Shown in pieces: positions 43,215-55,668 of a stretch of DNA of 64,000 bases. The position numbers were made by a program, and so were the translations under genes. Below the pieces are notes generated by a model. That model did not search any database. It worked only from the letters and a program-made list of their open reading frames with translations, and was not told the origin of the DNA. The stretch lies in the NCBI RefSeq assembly GCF_013113835.1, contig NZ_VTYQ01000010.1, forward strand, positions 1 to 64,000. The letters are read 5' to 3'. This DNA is from Vibrio sp. RE88 (GTDB lineage: Bacteria; Pseudomonadota; Gammaproteobacteria; Enterobacterales; Vibrionaceae). How positions within the stretch are numbered: position 1 is the stretch's first letter; the number at the start of each line of letters is the position of its first letter.

Positions 43215-44642
43215 TTAAGGCTGTTTAGCGGTTTCTAACTTGACCTCTTTGCTCGCTTGCTTTTTTTCAAAGCGAGAAATCCACCACCAAGCAATACCTG
43301 AGAATACCGCTGTCATAAATACGTTGATGAAGAAAGCACGAACCAAGTCAACGCCAGTCGGGAAGGCGGAAGCCGTCATACTGATTACAAAGATGGCAAT
43401 CAGAATGGAAACCACACCCATACCAAACTTGCGGGAACCCATGCGGAAATCACGCGGCGTATCGTCGTGTTTCCAGCGGAAGATGAAGTAAGCCACCATG
43501 ATAAAGATAGGCGGTAACATGGCGGTGCCCGCTGTCAGGTTGATAGCTTGATTCATCATGTCCTGCACGGACTCAGAGCCAAAGCCATTCACCACTAGCA
43601 TCACGACAACGAAAGCAAACTGCCACCAAGCGGCACGAACAGGAACACCATGTTCATTCAGCTCGGTTGTTTTCTCACCGTATACGCCCTGCGGAATTTC
43701 AGAGAAGTGAATTTTTACTGGTGCCGCTGTCCACATCATCATTGAACCAAACATAGCAATGAACAGTACGATACCCACGAAGCGGCCAACCATGGTTTCG
43801 GAGATGTTGAAGTAGTTCGCCATACCGGTAAAGATTTCGACCATACCGCCCGCATACGTGAGGTCTTCACGAGGAACAAACACGTTAACCAATAGAGAGC
43901 CGACGGCGTACATGGCACCAATCAACACGCCAGCGATGATGATGACTCTGATAAAGGCTTTTTGACCGCCTTTGACATCTTTCAGGTACGCCGCTGCCGT
44001 TTCTGCACCGCCCGCCGCTTGGAAGATCCAACACATGATACCTATGGTTGCCCAGTTGATGGTCGGGGTCATGGTTTCCAGCGTTATTGGCTCTGCAGGT
44101 GTGTAATCGCCGCCGCCAAGCGCCATTAATGCACCCAGCACGTAAATACCAAACAAGGCAAATACCCCGTAAGCGACGATTTCTGAAATCTTGCCCAGCC
44201 AGCTCGCGCCTTTGGTTGAGATATGTGTCGCCGCTGCAAACAGGACGATAGAAATCAGTGATGTCACCATAGGTGAGAAGGTGTATTCATAGCCGAGCAT
44301 CGCATACGATGCGTAGGCAATCACGTTGGGCAGTAATGAGACGAACCAGAACAGGTTTACGAACCAGTAGAGGAACGAACCCAAATAGGCATTTTTGGTG
44401 CCCAAAGGTTTCTTGAGCCAGTCGTACATCCCCGACTCAGAGTTTTTGTTCGCCGAGACAAATTCCGCGATGATGAACACGAAAGGGATAAAGTAAATGA
44501 TGGTCGCCAGCAAGAATACTGGGGCAGAACTTAACCCCAGTTCAATGTTGTTGTTTACGATGTTACGGACGTTAAATACCGCCGCAAAGGTCATCGACAG
44601 CAAGGCAAATTTTCCAATTGTGCCGCGTAGAGATTCAGACAT
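43215..44642 (-). CDS. ygjI: APC-superfamily transporter, YgjI type
   Basis: 475 aa from ATG 44642 (MSESLRGTIGKFALL), preceded by GGAGG; an ATG four codons upstream overlaps this ribosome site. About twelve membrane segments, AGT/glutamate-GABA antiporter-like. It stands after ebgC as in E. coli, where ygjI is uncharacterised. An amino acid or related amine is the family substrate, but its constant company with ebg genes hints at another role. Confidence 0.85.
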   Translation of the reverse strand: MSESLRGTIGKFALLSMTFAAVFNVRNIVNNNIELGLSSAPVFLLATIIYFIPFVFIIAEFVSANKNSESGMYDWLKKPLGTKNAYLGSFLYWFVNLFWFVSLLPNVIAYASYAMLGYEYTFSPMVTSLISIVLFAAATHISTKGASWLGKISEIVAYGVFALFGIYVLGALMALGGGDYTPAEPITLETMTPTINWATIGIMCWIFQAAGGAETAAAYLKDVKGGQKAFIRVIIIAGVLIGAMYAVGSLLVNVFVPREDLTYAGGMVEIFTGMANYFNISETMVGRFVGIVLFIAMFGSMMMWTAAPVKIHFSEIPQGVYGEKTTELNEHGVPVRAAWWQFAFVVVMLVVNGFGSESVQDMMNQAINLTAGTAMLPPIFIMVAYFIFRWKHDDTPRDFRMGSRKFGMGVVSILIAIFVISMTASAFPTGVDLVRAFFINVFMTAVFSGIAWWWISRFEKKQASKEVKLETAKQP

Positions 44643-44743
44643 AATGTCCTCCAATGAATCACATCAATTATACGCCCAATTGCTCGTGAGCGTGATAGTT
44701 GCTGTGGGCCAGATTCAGTGTCTGACCCGATTATTATTCAGGG

Positions 44744-45196
44744 TTATTTGTTGAGGAAGTAGCCGTCCTCAACGGTGACTTTAAGTACCACTTTCCTCAC
44801 GGCGTGATCGCCGTGAAAGCGGTAAGCGTTGTGGTTATCGAAGATGGCGATTTGGCCTTCCACCAGCTCGCGGGTATCGCCTTGGCCGGAAAAGTATTCT
44901 CGGTCGGTCTCATCGCGATAGTTGTCGACAAGCTCAAGCTGAGATTTTTCAGCAAATTCAACCGTCTCTTTACCTTCTAGGTAGTAATGAATGTCGAAGT
45001 AGCGACGGTTGCCTTCAAAAGTTTCAGTGTGACGAGCCACTCCATCTTCAATCATGTAAACCAGAGAGTCGCCAATTGAATGCATTACGCCATCTTTGAT
45101 GTTGGAGATGTTTTCAATCGCTTCAATGCAGCGGTTCCATTTACGACCATCGCGGTAAACGACTTTGAATTGCGCTAAGTTTTCTAACACGATCAT
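44744..45196 (-). CDS. ebgC: Evolved beta-galactosidase beta subunit EbgC
   Basis: 150 aa, YhcH/YjgK/YiaL (cupin-like) fold. In E. coli EbgC is needed for full activity of EbgA in the heterooctamer. Conserved HYYLEGKETVEFAE, and FDNHNAYRFHGDHAVRKVVLKV near the end are visible. It starts 2 bp after the ebgA stop. Confidence 0.93.
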   Translation of the reverse strand: MIVLENLAQFKVVYRDGRKWNRCIEAIENISNIKDGVMHSIGDSLVYMIEDGVARHTETFEGNRRYFDIHYYLEGKETVEFAEKSQLELVDNYRDETDREYFSGQGDTRELVEGQIAIFDNHNAYRFHGDHAVRKVVLKVTVEDGYFLNK

Positions 45197-45198
45197 GG

Positions 45199-48351
<3,153 letters not shown>

Positions 48352-48425
48352 TCACACTGATTCAAAGTGAATTGGGCTATGCCGACGCAATAGTGAGTAA
48401 AAGTCTTTTTTGACTATCTGGAAAA

Positions 48426-48452
48426 TATTTTAGTAAAAGTTTTACTAAAATA
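48426..48452. promoter_or_regulatory. 27-bp palindrome before ebgA (EbgR operator)
   Basis: Perfect arms TATTTTAGTAAAA (48426-48438) and TTTTACTAAAATA (48440-48452) around a single G. LacI-family repressors bind such inverted repeats. It lies about 140 bp upstream of ebgA and about 200 bp beyond the ebgR stop. It shares its core with sites before ygjK and ygjH. Confidence 0.72.
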
Positions 48453-48457
48453 AATGT

Positions 48458-48473
48458 GTGAAAACGTTTTACT
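48458..48473. promoter_or_regulatory. GalR-like half site before ebgA
   Basis: GTGAAAACGTTTTACT fits GTGnAAnCGnTTnCAC except the last three bases. The position next to the EbgR palindrome suggests joint control by GalR and EbgR. Confidence 0.42.
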
Positions 48474-48597
48474 TTAACTTGATCACGAATTATTGAGCGA
48501 TCTATCTGAAAGCTGTGATCTGGGTAAAGGAGTGATTATCTGGAAAGTAAAAATCAGTAAAACAGCAGCGTAATGTAGGTGTGTACTTGTTTTTAAT

Positions 48598-48622
48598 AAT
48601 AAAAAGCGCTGAAAATCAGCGC
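48598..48622 (-). terminator. Terminator of ebgR
   Basis: Stem GCGCTGA (48606-48612) / TCAGCGC (48616-48622), AAA loop; on the minus strand five T follow (48601-48605). It lies 28 bp after the ebgR stop. Confidence 0.85.
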
Positions 48623-48650
48623 CTTATATAACGGAGAAGGGGAGTGGCGA

Positions 48651-49637
48651 TCAAGATTTTGTCGTGTCGCGAAGCTTGAGTTTACTTGGAACATAGACCT
48701 GAAGCGGTAATGCTCGACCATCGCGGGCTTTTTCTACCAGCAGGTTAACGCCCTGAATCCCCATCATCTCAGAATGAATCCGCACGGTAGACAAAGACGG
48801 GAAGGTAAACTTAGCCGTCGGAATGTCATTCACACTGATTAGAGCAATGTCCTGAGGAATGCTTAGCCCTTGCTCATGAATCGCACGTAATACGCCGATG
48901 GCAATCGAATCAGAGGCAATAAATAGAGCGCTCGGGTGGTCATCCTTTGCCAGCATTTGTTTCGCTAAATCGTAACCAGAAGAACTGGTGAAATCACCAC
49001 GATAGATATCGTCCAAAGAGACCACGCCTTTCAGTTGACCATACTCGGCAAAGGCCACCTCACGAATGTCTGGTGTGTCAGTGGTATCTTGGCCACCGAT
49101 AAAGCCGATACGCTGATAGCCTTGGTCGATAAAGAAATCGGTAATCTCTTTACTGATGCGCACTAGGTCAATATCGACGGAATCGAAGGGTGACTCGCTA
49201 TCACTGAAATCCACATAGCAAATATTGTCGGTGAGTTTTTCAACACCCTTTAGCACTTCGGCGCTACTACGGCCGACTAGGAGAACACCTGTGATCTTAT
49301 TGCTCTCTACTGATACTTCGCTGTCGTAACAATTGGTCAATTCGATGCCCAGTTTGTCACATTGGGTTTCTATACCATGGCGAATCGAGAGGTAGTAAGG
49401 ATCGTTAACTTCCGCTTCCTGCTTGTAATTGTATACCGCCAGAAAGTGGTGCTGCTGTTTTCTGGCCAGAATCGACTTTTTTGAGCTGCTGGTTTTGTAT
49501 TCCAGCTTTTCGGCAATTTCCAGAATCCGGTGTTTGGTTTCTTCTTTGACGCTCAATGTCGGATCGTCATTGAGAACTCTGGAGACGGTCGCTAATGAAA
49601 CGCCCGCTTCTGTTGCAATATCTTTTAATGTAGCCAT
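48651..49637 (-). CDS. ebgR: LacI-family repressor EbgR
   Basis: 328 aa. LacI helix-turn-helix at the N-terminus (MATLKDIATEAGVSLATVSRV) and a periplasmic-binding-protein-like sugar domain (about 60-320). Its position upstream of ebgA in the same direction and the conserved order ebgR-ebgA-ebgC mark it as EbgR; the inducer in E. coli is a beta-galactoside. A terminator separates it from ebgA, so ebgA has its own promoter. Confidence 0.9.
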   Translation of the reverse strand: MATLKDIATEAGVSLATVSRVLNDDPTLSVKEETKHRILEIAEKLEYKTSSSKKSILARKQQHHFLAVYNYKQEAEVNDPYYLSIRHGIETQCDKLGIELTNCYDSEVSVESNKITGVLLVGRSSAEVLKGVEKLTDNICYVDFSDSESPFDSVDIDLVRISKEITDFFIDQGYQRIGFIGGQDTTDTPDIREVAFAEYGQLKGVVSLDDIYRGDFTSSSGYDLAKQMLAKDDHPSALFIASDSIAIGVLRAIHEQGLSIPQDIALISVNDIPTAKFTFPSLSTVRIHSEMMGIQGVNLLVEKARDGRALPLQVYVPSKLKLRDTTKS

Positions 49638-49719
49638 GTGTTTTTTCCGTTGGCGAGCCCAACTCCTTTGGGCAAGTCACTGTTTCCGCCATTGTAAACA
49701 ATCCTCATACGCTTGTAAT

Positions 49720-49736
49720 AATTTTTAGTAAAAATT
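49720..49736. promoter_or_regulatory. AATTTTTA-G-TAAAAATT palindrome before ebgR
   Basis: Perfect 8-bp arms around G, 83 bp upstream of ebgR, sharing TTTTAGTAAAA with the left half of the ebgA operator but without the TTTTACT half. It may be a weaker autoregulation site. Confidence 0.45.
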
Positions 49737-49865
49737 TCTGACTAGGAATGTGCAGGGCAACAGAATGTCACTGTGGACAGGTATCCCACTGATTAAGCTT
49801 AACAATGTTGCATTTACCTATCCGCTTTTACTTGATTGGTTATATGTGAGTCTAAATGATAATTT

Positions 49866-49881
49866 GTGGAAACGTTTACAC
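49866..49881. promoter_or_regulatory. GalR/GalS operator before galE
   Basis: GTGGAAACGTTTACAC agrees with the GalR/GalS consensus GTGnAAnCGnTTnCAC at every fixed position. It lies 96 bp before the galE start. Confidence 0.82.
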
Positions 49882-49892
49882 AATGCGAATTT

Positions 49893-49909
49893 GATCACGG
49901 AAAGTGATC
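49893..49909. repeat. GATCAC-N5-GTGATC inverted repeat before galE
   Basis: Perfect 6-bp arms GATCAC / GTGATC around GGAAA, 68 bp upstream of galE. A close copy (GTCACGAAAAGTGAT) stands before the AraC gene at 59716. The binding protein is unknown. Confidence 0.4.
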
Positions 49910-49976
49910 CTTGTTGATTGCTAGACTTTTAGCGAACCGAAGATCACACACTAGGCGTTTAGACAGAGAGGCAAGA

Positions 49977-50996
49977 GTGAAAGTACTAGTCACAGGTGGA
50001 ATGGGTTACATCGGCAGTCATACCTGCGTGCAGATGATTGAAGCGGGCATGGAACCGATCATCATTGATAACTTATGTAATGCGAAACAGGCGGTGTTAG
50101 ATCGAATAGAAGCGCTTACAGGCCAGCGACCGTGTTTTCATTTGGGCGACATTCGTGACGAAGCTTTTCTGGATAGCGTTTTTGAGCAGCATCAGATTGG
50201 CGCGGTCATTCACTTCGCTGGTCTGAAAGCGGTGGGGGAGTCAGTCCAAAAACCACTTGAGTACTACGACAACAACGTGAATGGCTCTTTGGTGCTGGCG
50301 CGTGCGATGCGCAAAGCTGGTGTAAAGAGCATCGTCTTCAGTTCGTCAGCGACCGTTTATGGCGACCCTGAGGTGGTACCGATTACGGAAGACTCGCCAA
50401 CTGGCGCCACGACCAACCCTTATGGCCGCAGCAAATACATGGTGGAGCAATGCTTGAGTGATCTTTTCGCAGCCGATGATAGCTGGAGTATTACCTTATT
50501 GCGTTACTTCAACCCGGTCGGGGCTCATCCGTCCGGCACTATGGGCGAAGACCCGCAAGGCATCCCAAACAATTTGATGCCATTCATTGCTCAAGTGGCC
50601 GTTGGGCGCCGAGAAAAGTTATCGGTGTTTGGTGATGATTATCCAACCCCAGATGGCACCGGTGTGCGTGATTATATTCATGTTATGGATTTAGCCGATG
50701 GCCACATTGCGGCCTTAAAGTCAGTCGGTGAACAAGCCGGGCTACACATCTATAACCTAGGTACGGGCCGAGGTTCCAGCGTTCTTGAGATGGTGGATGC
50801 GTTTGGCGCTGCTTGTGGTAAGCCAGTGCCTTATGAGTTGTGCCCGCGTCGATCGGGTGACATTGCAGAGTGTTGGGCAAGTACTGAAAAGGCCGAACAG
50901 GAACTGGGCTGGAAAGCGACGCGCAGTGTGGCGGAGATGAGCGCGGATACTTGGCGCTGGCAATCGGACAACCCGTCCGGATATCCCGATGTTTAA
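49977..50996 (+). CDS. galE: UDP-glucose 4-epimerase GalE
   Basis: Interconverts UDP-galactose and UDP-glucose with bound NAD. 339 aa starting with GTG 49977 (MKVLVTGGMGYIGSHTC). The Rossmann GxxGxxG (7-13), S124, and YxxxK as Y149/K153 form the SDR catalytic set. The frame extends to 49911 but that part lacks the family N-terminus. First gene of galETKM, under a GalR operator. Confidence 0.96.
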   Translation: MKVLVTGGMGYIGSHTCVQMIEAGMEPIIIDNLCNAKQAVLDRIEALTGQRPCFHLGDIRDEAFLDSVFEQHQIGAVIHFAGLKAVGESVQKPLEYYDNNVNGSLVLARAMRKAGVKSIVFSSSATVYGDPEVVPITEDSPTGATTNPYGRSKYMVEQCLSDLFAADDSWSITLLRYFNPVGAHPSGTMGEDPQGIPNNLMPFIAQVAVGRREKLSVFGDDYPTPDGTGVRDYIHVMDLADGHIAALKSVGEQAGLHIYNLGTGRGSSVLEMVDAFGAACGKPVPYELCPRRSGDIAECWASTEKAEQELGWKATRSVAEMSADTWRWQSDNPSGYPDV

Positions 50997-51057
50997 GTGG
51001 GACTGATCCTGATTGAAATGCAGAACAAGATTGAATTTTTTAAGTTGAGTAATTGAG

Positions 51058-52110
51058 ATGTCGAAGATTGAGTTTAACCCTGTGGATCACCCACATCGTC
51101 GCTACAACCCACTGACAGGTCAGTGGATATTGGTCTCACCACACAGAGCGAAACGCCCTTGGAGTGGCGCCGATGAAAATCCAGCGGTTGATGAGCTTCC
51201 GAGCTATGACGAGAAATGTTTTCTGTGCCCGACAAACGAGAGAATCTCTGGTGATGTAAACCCGGATTATCAGGGGACGTATGTGTTTACCAATGATTTT
51301 GCCGCTTTGATGACGGATTCGCCTGAGGCACCGCAATCTAACAGCCCATTGTTTAAAACTCAGGGTGCTCGCGGATTAAGTCGAGTGATCTGTTTTTCTC
51401 CAGACCACAGCAAAACATTGCCAGAGCTGCCAGTGGAAAAGATCCGCGGTGTTATTGATACCTGGAATGAACAAATTGAAGAACTGGGTCAAGAGTACGT
51501 ATGGGTGCAAGCGTTTGAGAACAAGGGCGAAACCATGGGCTGTTCACAGCCTCACCCACACGGACAAATCTGGGCCAATAGCTTTTTACCCAATGAAATT
51601 GAACGTAAAGAGCATCACTTAAAAACGTATTACGACGAACATGGTTCCAATCTTCTGGTCGATTACGTAGACGCTGAGCTAAAAGATGGCTCACGCATTG
51701 TGGTCGAAACTGAGCACTGGGTGGCACTGGTGCCGTATTGGGCGGCTTGGCCGTTTGAGACCATGTTATTACCGAAAACTCATATCCGCCGCATGAATGA
51801 GCTGAGCGAAGCGCAGCGTGACGATCTTGCCGTAGCAATCAAAAAGCTCACGAGCCGTTATGACAACCTGTTCCAGTGCTCTTTTCCATATTCCATGGGC
51901 TGGCATTACGCGCCTTTCTTTGAACAGGGAACGGATATTGAACATTGGCAATTGCATGCGTTGTTCTACCCGCCACTACTGCGCAGTGCCTCAGTGCGTA
52001 AGTTTATGGTCGGATACGAGATGCTCGCGGAGAGTCAGCGTGATTTGACTGCGGAACAGGCGGCGCAGCGCCTGCGTGACGTCAGTGATGTGCACTACAA
52101 AGAAGGATAA
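51058..52110 (+). CDS. galT: Galactose-1-phosphate uridylyltransferase GalT
   Basis: Moves UMP from UDP-glucose to galactose-1-phosphate through a uridylyl-histidine. 350 aa. Active-site HPH at 166-168 (GCSQPHPHGQIW), and the two zinc-related cysteines CFLC at 54-57. It follows galE after 61 bp. Confidence 0.97.
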   Translation: MSKIEFNPVDHPHRRYNPLTGQWILVSPHRAKRPWSGADENPAVDELPSYDEKCFLCPTNERISGDVNPDYQGTYVFTNDFAALMTDSPEAPQSNSPLFKTQGARGLSRVICFSPDHSKTLPELPVEKIRGVIDTWNEQIEELGQEYVWVQAFENKGETMGCSQPHPHGQIWANSFLPNEIERKEHHLKTYYDEHGSNLLVDYVDAELKDGSRIVVETEHWVALVPYWAAWPFETMLLPKTHIRRMNELSEAQRDDLAVAIKKLTSRYDNLFQCSFPYSMGWHYAPFFEQGTDIEHWQLHALFYPPLLRSASVRKFMVGYEMLAESQRDLTAEQAAQRLRDVSDVHYKEG

Positions 52111-52221
52111 TTCCGCTCTATTTTGAGCGGTAACCTTGACCCAATAGAGATGTGACGAATCAAATTTTCGGTGGTGATTATTGATCACTGAAAACTAACA
52201 ACTTAAGGCTAGGAATCTAAT

Positions 52222-53382
52222 ATGTCAGAACTCACTCAAGCAGTAAAAGCATCGTTTAAACAGGTGCTGAATTACCAACCCAGCCACATTATTCAGGCGC
52301 CGGGGCGAGTCAACCTGATTGGAGAGCACACCGACTACAATGATGGTTTTGTCCTACCATGTGCCATTAACTATCAGACGGTAGTGGCGGCTGCAAAACG
52401 AGATGACAGTCGAGTCCGCATCATTGCGGTTGATTATGATGATCAGGTGGATGAGTTTGACCTCGCTGAAGAGATCACTTTCCAACAAGACAAGATGTGG
52501 GCGAATTACATCCGAGGTGTGGTGAAGTTTTTACTGCAGCGCGGTTATGACATCCAAGGTGCTGATCTTGCGGTGAGTGGCAATGTCCCTCAGGGGGCTG
52601 GGCTGAGTTCTTCGGCTGCACTAGAAGTCGTGATTGGTCAGACGTTCAAAGTACTCTACAACCTTGAAATGACTCAGGCAGAAGTTGCACTTAATGGCCA
52701 ACAGGCAGAAAACGAATTCGTTGGCTGCAACTGCGGGATTATGGATCAGATGATTTCGGCTGAGGCAATGGAAAACCACGCTATGCTGCTGGATTGCCGT
52801 TCTCTGGAAACGCAGCCCGTTTCTATGCCAGAAGACGTGGCCGTGATGATCATTAACAGTAATAAACAGCGCGGTTTAGTGGGGAGTGAATACAACACCC
52901 GACGTGAGCAGTGTGAGAACGCTGCACAGCGTTTCGGTGTTAAAGCGTTACGTGATGTCACCATTGAGCAGTTTAATGCGCAATCTGAGATGCTTGATGA
53001 CGTTGTTGCCAAACGCGCTCGCCATGTGATTACTGAAAATGACCGTACGCTTGAAGCCGCTGATGCATTAAGAACCAATGACCTTAAACGTATGGGAGAG
53101 TTGATGGCTCAGTCTCATGCTTCAATGCGTGATGATTTTGAGATTACTGTGTTTGAGGTCGACACCTTAGTTGAGATTGTTAAGTCCGTGATTGGTGAGC
53201 AAGGCGGTGTACGTATGACAGGTGGTGGCTTCGGCGGTTGTATTGTGGCTTTAGTACCACCCTCACTAGTAGACAAAGTGACGGAAGCGGTTGAGAACCA
53301 GTACCACGCGGCGACAGGGCTAAAAGAATCTATCTATGTTTGTCAGGCTAAAAGTGGTGCTGGCTTAGTCGAAGCCTTATAA
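52222..53382 (+). CDS. galK: Galactokinase GalK
   Basis: GHMP kinase phosphorylating galactose at C1. 386 aa. Sugar-binding GRVNLIGEHTDYNDGF (about 28-43), the ATP loop PQGAGLSSSAA (about 124-134) and the late motif MTGGGFGGC are present. A 111-bp gap after galT contains GTGAT-N5-ATCAC (52174-52188); TAGGAAT is the likely ribosome site. Confidence 0.97.
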   Translation: MSELTQAVKASFKQVLNYQPSHIIQAPGRVNLIGEHTDYNDGFVLPCAINYQTVVAAAKRDDSRVRIIAVDYDDQVDEFDLAEEITFQQDKMWANYIRGVVKFLLQRGYDIQGADLAVSGNVPQGAGLSSSAALEVVIGQTFKVLYNLEMTQAEVALNGQQAENEFVGCNCGIMDQMISAEAMENHAMLLDCRSLETQPVSMPEDVAVMIINSNKQRGLVGSEYNTRREQCENAAQRFGVKALRDVTIEQFNAQSEMLDDVVAKRARHVITENDRTLEAADALRTNDLKRMGELMAQSHASMRDDFEITVFEVDTLVEIVKSVIGEQGGVRMTGGGFGGCIVALVPPSLVDKVTEAVENQYHAATGLKESIYVCQAKSGAGLVEAL

Positions 53383-53391
53383 GGACCAACC

Positions 53392-54450
53392 ATGAAATCA
53401 TCCTTATTTGTGACAATGACTGAGCAGCCTGCTTTTGACGGTCAGCCTGCTCAGCTTGTGGAATTGACCAATGCTGCAGGGGGCAGCATTGTGTTGATGG
53501 ACATCGGAGCCACCTGGCTCAGTTGTCAGCTACCTTTGGCGTGCGGCGAGCAACGCGAGGTCTTACTTGGTGTAGGGGCCATGTCTGACTTTCAAGCTCA
53601 ACAAAGTTACTTGGGGGTAACAGTAGGGCGCTACGCAAACCGCATTGCCAAAGGTTGTTTTGAGTTGGAAGGGAAGACACATCAGCTCACAACCAATCAG
53701 GCTGGTAACTGCTTACATGGCGGCACAGTCGGAATGGATAAAGTACGCTGGAAAATTGTCGAGCAAAGTCAAAGCAAGGTGGTGTTCAGCTATCAGTCTA
53801 AGGATGGAGATCAGGGTTTTCCTGGTAACTTAGATGCCTCAGTTTGCTATTCGCTGAGCGAAGACAATCAGGTCGAAATTCGTTATCTGGCAACGACCGA
53901 TAAAGCAACGCCAGTCAACTTAACTAATCACGCCTACTTTAACCTTCATGGAGCTGAATCCGGTATTGACGGACGTGAGCATCTTCTGCAAATCGACGCA
54001 GAGTATTACTTGCCGATATCCGAAGATGGCATTCCACATGGTTCATTGTCTTTAGTCGATGGTACTGGGTTTGACTTTAGATGGCAGAAAGTCATTCGTC
54101 AGGACTTTTTGCTTGATGGGCAGCAGCAAATCGCCAAGGGGTATGATCACAGCTTCTATTTTGATCCTAAACGCAATAAACGTCAGCCTATCGCCCGTTT
54201 ATCCAGTCAGGATGGCAAAGTGAAGATGAGTGTAACCACCGATAAACCCGCACTTCAACTGTATACCGGAAACTGGTTAGAAGGCACACCTAGCCGCAGT
54301 GGTAGCACGTATTCAGATTACGCTGGGGTGGCGCTAGAAACTCAATTTTTGCCTGACTCACCCAATCACTCTGAGTGGCCTCAACCGAGTTGTATTCTCA
54401 AACCGAATCAAGAGTACTGTTACTCGACGGTTTACGCTTTTGAGTGTTAA
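53392..54450 (+). CDS. galM: Aldose 1-epimerase (galactose mutarotase) GalM
   Basis: Converts beta- to alpha-D-galactose before GalK. 352 aa. Catalytic-site blocks GRYANRIAKGCF, CLHGGTVGMDKVRW and NLTNHAYFNLHG are visible, and an acidic residue in GVALETQFLPD is the probable base. Nine bases after galK; last gene of the operon. Confidence 0.95.
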   Translation: MKSSLFVTMTEQPAFDGQPAQLVELTNAAGGSIVLMDIGATWLSCQLPLACGEQREVLLGVGAMSDFQAQQSYLGVTVGRYANRIAKGCFELEGKTHQLTTNQAGNCLHGGTVGMDKVRWKIVEQSQSKVVFSYQSKDGDQGFPGNLDASVCYSLSEDNQVEIRYLATTDKATPVNLTNHAYFNLHGAESGIDGREHLLQIDAEYYLPISEDGIPHGSLSLVDGTGFDFRWQKVIRQDFLLDGQQQIAKGYDHSFYFDPKRNKRQPIARLSSQDGKVKMSVTTDKPALQLYTGNWLEGTPSRSGSTYSDYAGVALETQFLPDSPNHSEWPQPSCILKPNQEYCYSTVYAFEC

Positions 54451-54470
54451 ACATGGAAGGCTAACTATCA

Positions 54471-54497
54471 AGAAGGCGCTGAGACAGCGCCTTCTTT
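54471..54497. terminator. Bidirectional terminator galM/galR
   Basis: Stem GAAGGCGCTG (54472-54481) / CAGCGCCTTC (54485-54494), AGA loop, TTT after. It lies between the converging galM and galR. Confidence 0.82.
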
Positions 54498-54505
54498 GTT
54501 AATTG

Positions 54506-55504
54506 CTATAGCCGCTCAACGGAATTTCGTCGCACCACTGTTGGTGAGAAGATAATGGTGTCGTTCTCGACAGGCTCTTGACGAGCATACGACAAAGCAA
54601 GGCGTGCGGCCTTATCTGCCATCATTTGAATTGGGTAGCGTACGGTACTCAGGCGAGGGTGGACGTAGCGAGCGATCAGTCCATCATCAAAACCCATCAT
54701 CGATACCTGTTGTGGTACCTGAATCCCATTTTCATCCAGAACGGATAATGCGCCAGCGGCCATGTAGTCGTTGTAAGCGACAACGCCAGTGATCTCTAAC
54801 GATTTGGTTAGTAGGTTGGTCATTGCAATTTCACCACCATCGTTATTCGGCTCACCGTATTCGATATAGCTACTCGGCAACTCAATATTATGATCTCGCA
54901 GTGCGGCAAGGTAGCCTTCAACTCGTTGTTGTGAATCTTCAATCCCGTGGTTAGAAGCGACACAGGCAATCTTGGTATGACCGTGACGAATCAAGTACTC
55001 CGTTGCTAGGTAAGCCCCTTTATGGTTATCGAGCGAGATACAACGTTCCGCCAATTGAGGAATATGACGATTGATGATGACCATTCCTTTGACTTCTTTG
55101 GCGTAGCCAATCAGTTCTTCATCGGAGAGACCTTTAGCGTGGATGACGAGGGCTTCACAGCGATTGTTGATCAGAAGTTCGATCGCTTTTCGCTCTTGTT
55201 CAGCATCGTGATAACCATTGCCAATCAAAATATGTTTACCGTGCTCATGAGCAACCGTGTCAACAGCTTTGACTAAAGTGCCGAAAAACGGATCGGAAAC
55301 ATCACTAACCAGCACACCCATGGTATTGGTACTTTGACTGACCAGTGAACGCGCTGCTGCGTTGGGGCGATAGCCAAGCTTATCCATTGCTTTGGTGACT
55401 GAATCAACGGACGACTGGCTGGCTTTAGGGGATTTATTAATAACGCGTGAAACCGTTGCGATAGAGACTCCCGCTTCTTTTGCCACATCCTTTATCGTTG
55501 CCAT
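54506..55504 (-). CDS. galR: LacI-family repressor GalR
   Basis: 332 aa. MATIKDVAKEAGVSIATVSRV helix-turn-helix (about 1-22) and a sugar-binding domain; close to GalR/GalS. Converging on galM. The GalR consensus operator before galE and a partial one (55626) near its own promoter support this call. It should respond to galactose. Confidence 0.9.
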   Translation of the reverse strand: MATIKDVAKEAGVSIATVSRVINKSPKASQSSVDSVTKAMDKLGYRPNAAARSLVSQSTNTMGVLVSDVSDPFFGTLVKAVDTVAHEHGKHILIGNGYHDAEQERKAIELLINNRCEALVIHAKGLSDEELIGYAKEVKGMVIINRHIPQLAERCISLDNHKGAYLATEYLIRHGHTKIACVASNHGIEDSQQRVEGYLAALRDHNIELPSSYIEYGEPNNDGGEIAMTNLLTKSLEITGVVAYNDYMAAGALSVLDENGIQVPQQVSMMGFDDGLIARYVHPRLSTVRYPIQMMADKAARLALSYARQEPVENDTIIFSPTVVRRNSVERL

Positions 55505-55625
55505 GCTTTACCTCATAAGTTGAACCTGAACATTAAACACTGTTTGTGAAAATGAAGCAATTTGAGACACTTTTTACTGCGATAAATGCGATCTTTACCA
55601 CTTGTTATGTAAGAGTTAAGTGTTA

Positions 55626-55639
55626 GTGTAAACGTTGTC
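55626..55639. promoter_or_regulatory. GalR-like half site between galR and ygjH
   Basis: GTGTAAACGTTGTC matches the left half and CG centre of the GalR consensus; the right half is poor. It lies 122 bp from the galR start and 30 bp from ygjH, so it could serve either. Confidence 0.42.
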
Positions 55640-55643
55640 TTTT

Positions 55644-55656
55644 AGTAAATTTTACT
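55644..55656. promoter_or_regulatory. AGTAAA-T-TTTACT palindrome before ygjH (EbgR-like)
   Basis: 6-bp arms around T, flanked by TTT and TGG, nearly the same as the site before ygjK (TTTAGTAAAATTTTACTTGA). It is only 12 bp before ATG 55669, covering the leader and the ribosome-site region, so a bound repressor would block expression. Confidence 0.55.
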
Positions 55657-55668
55657 TGGAGTTTTATC

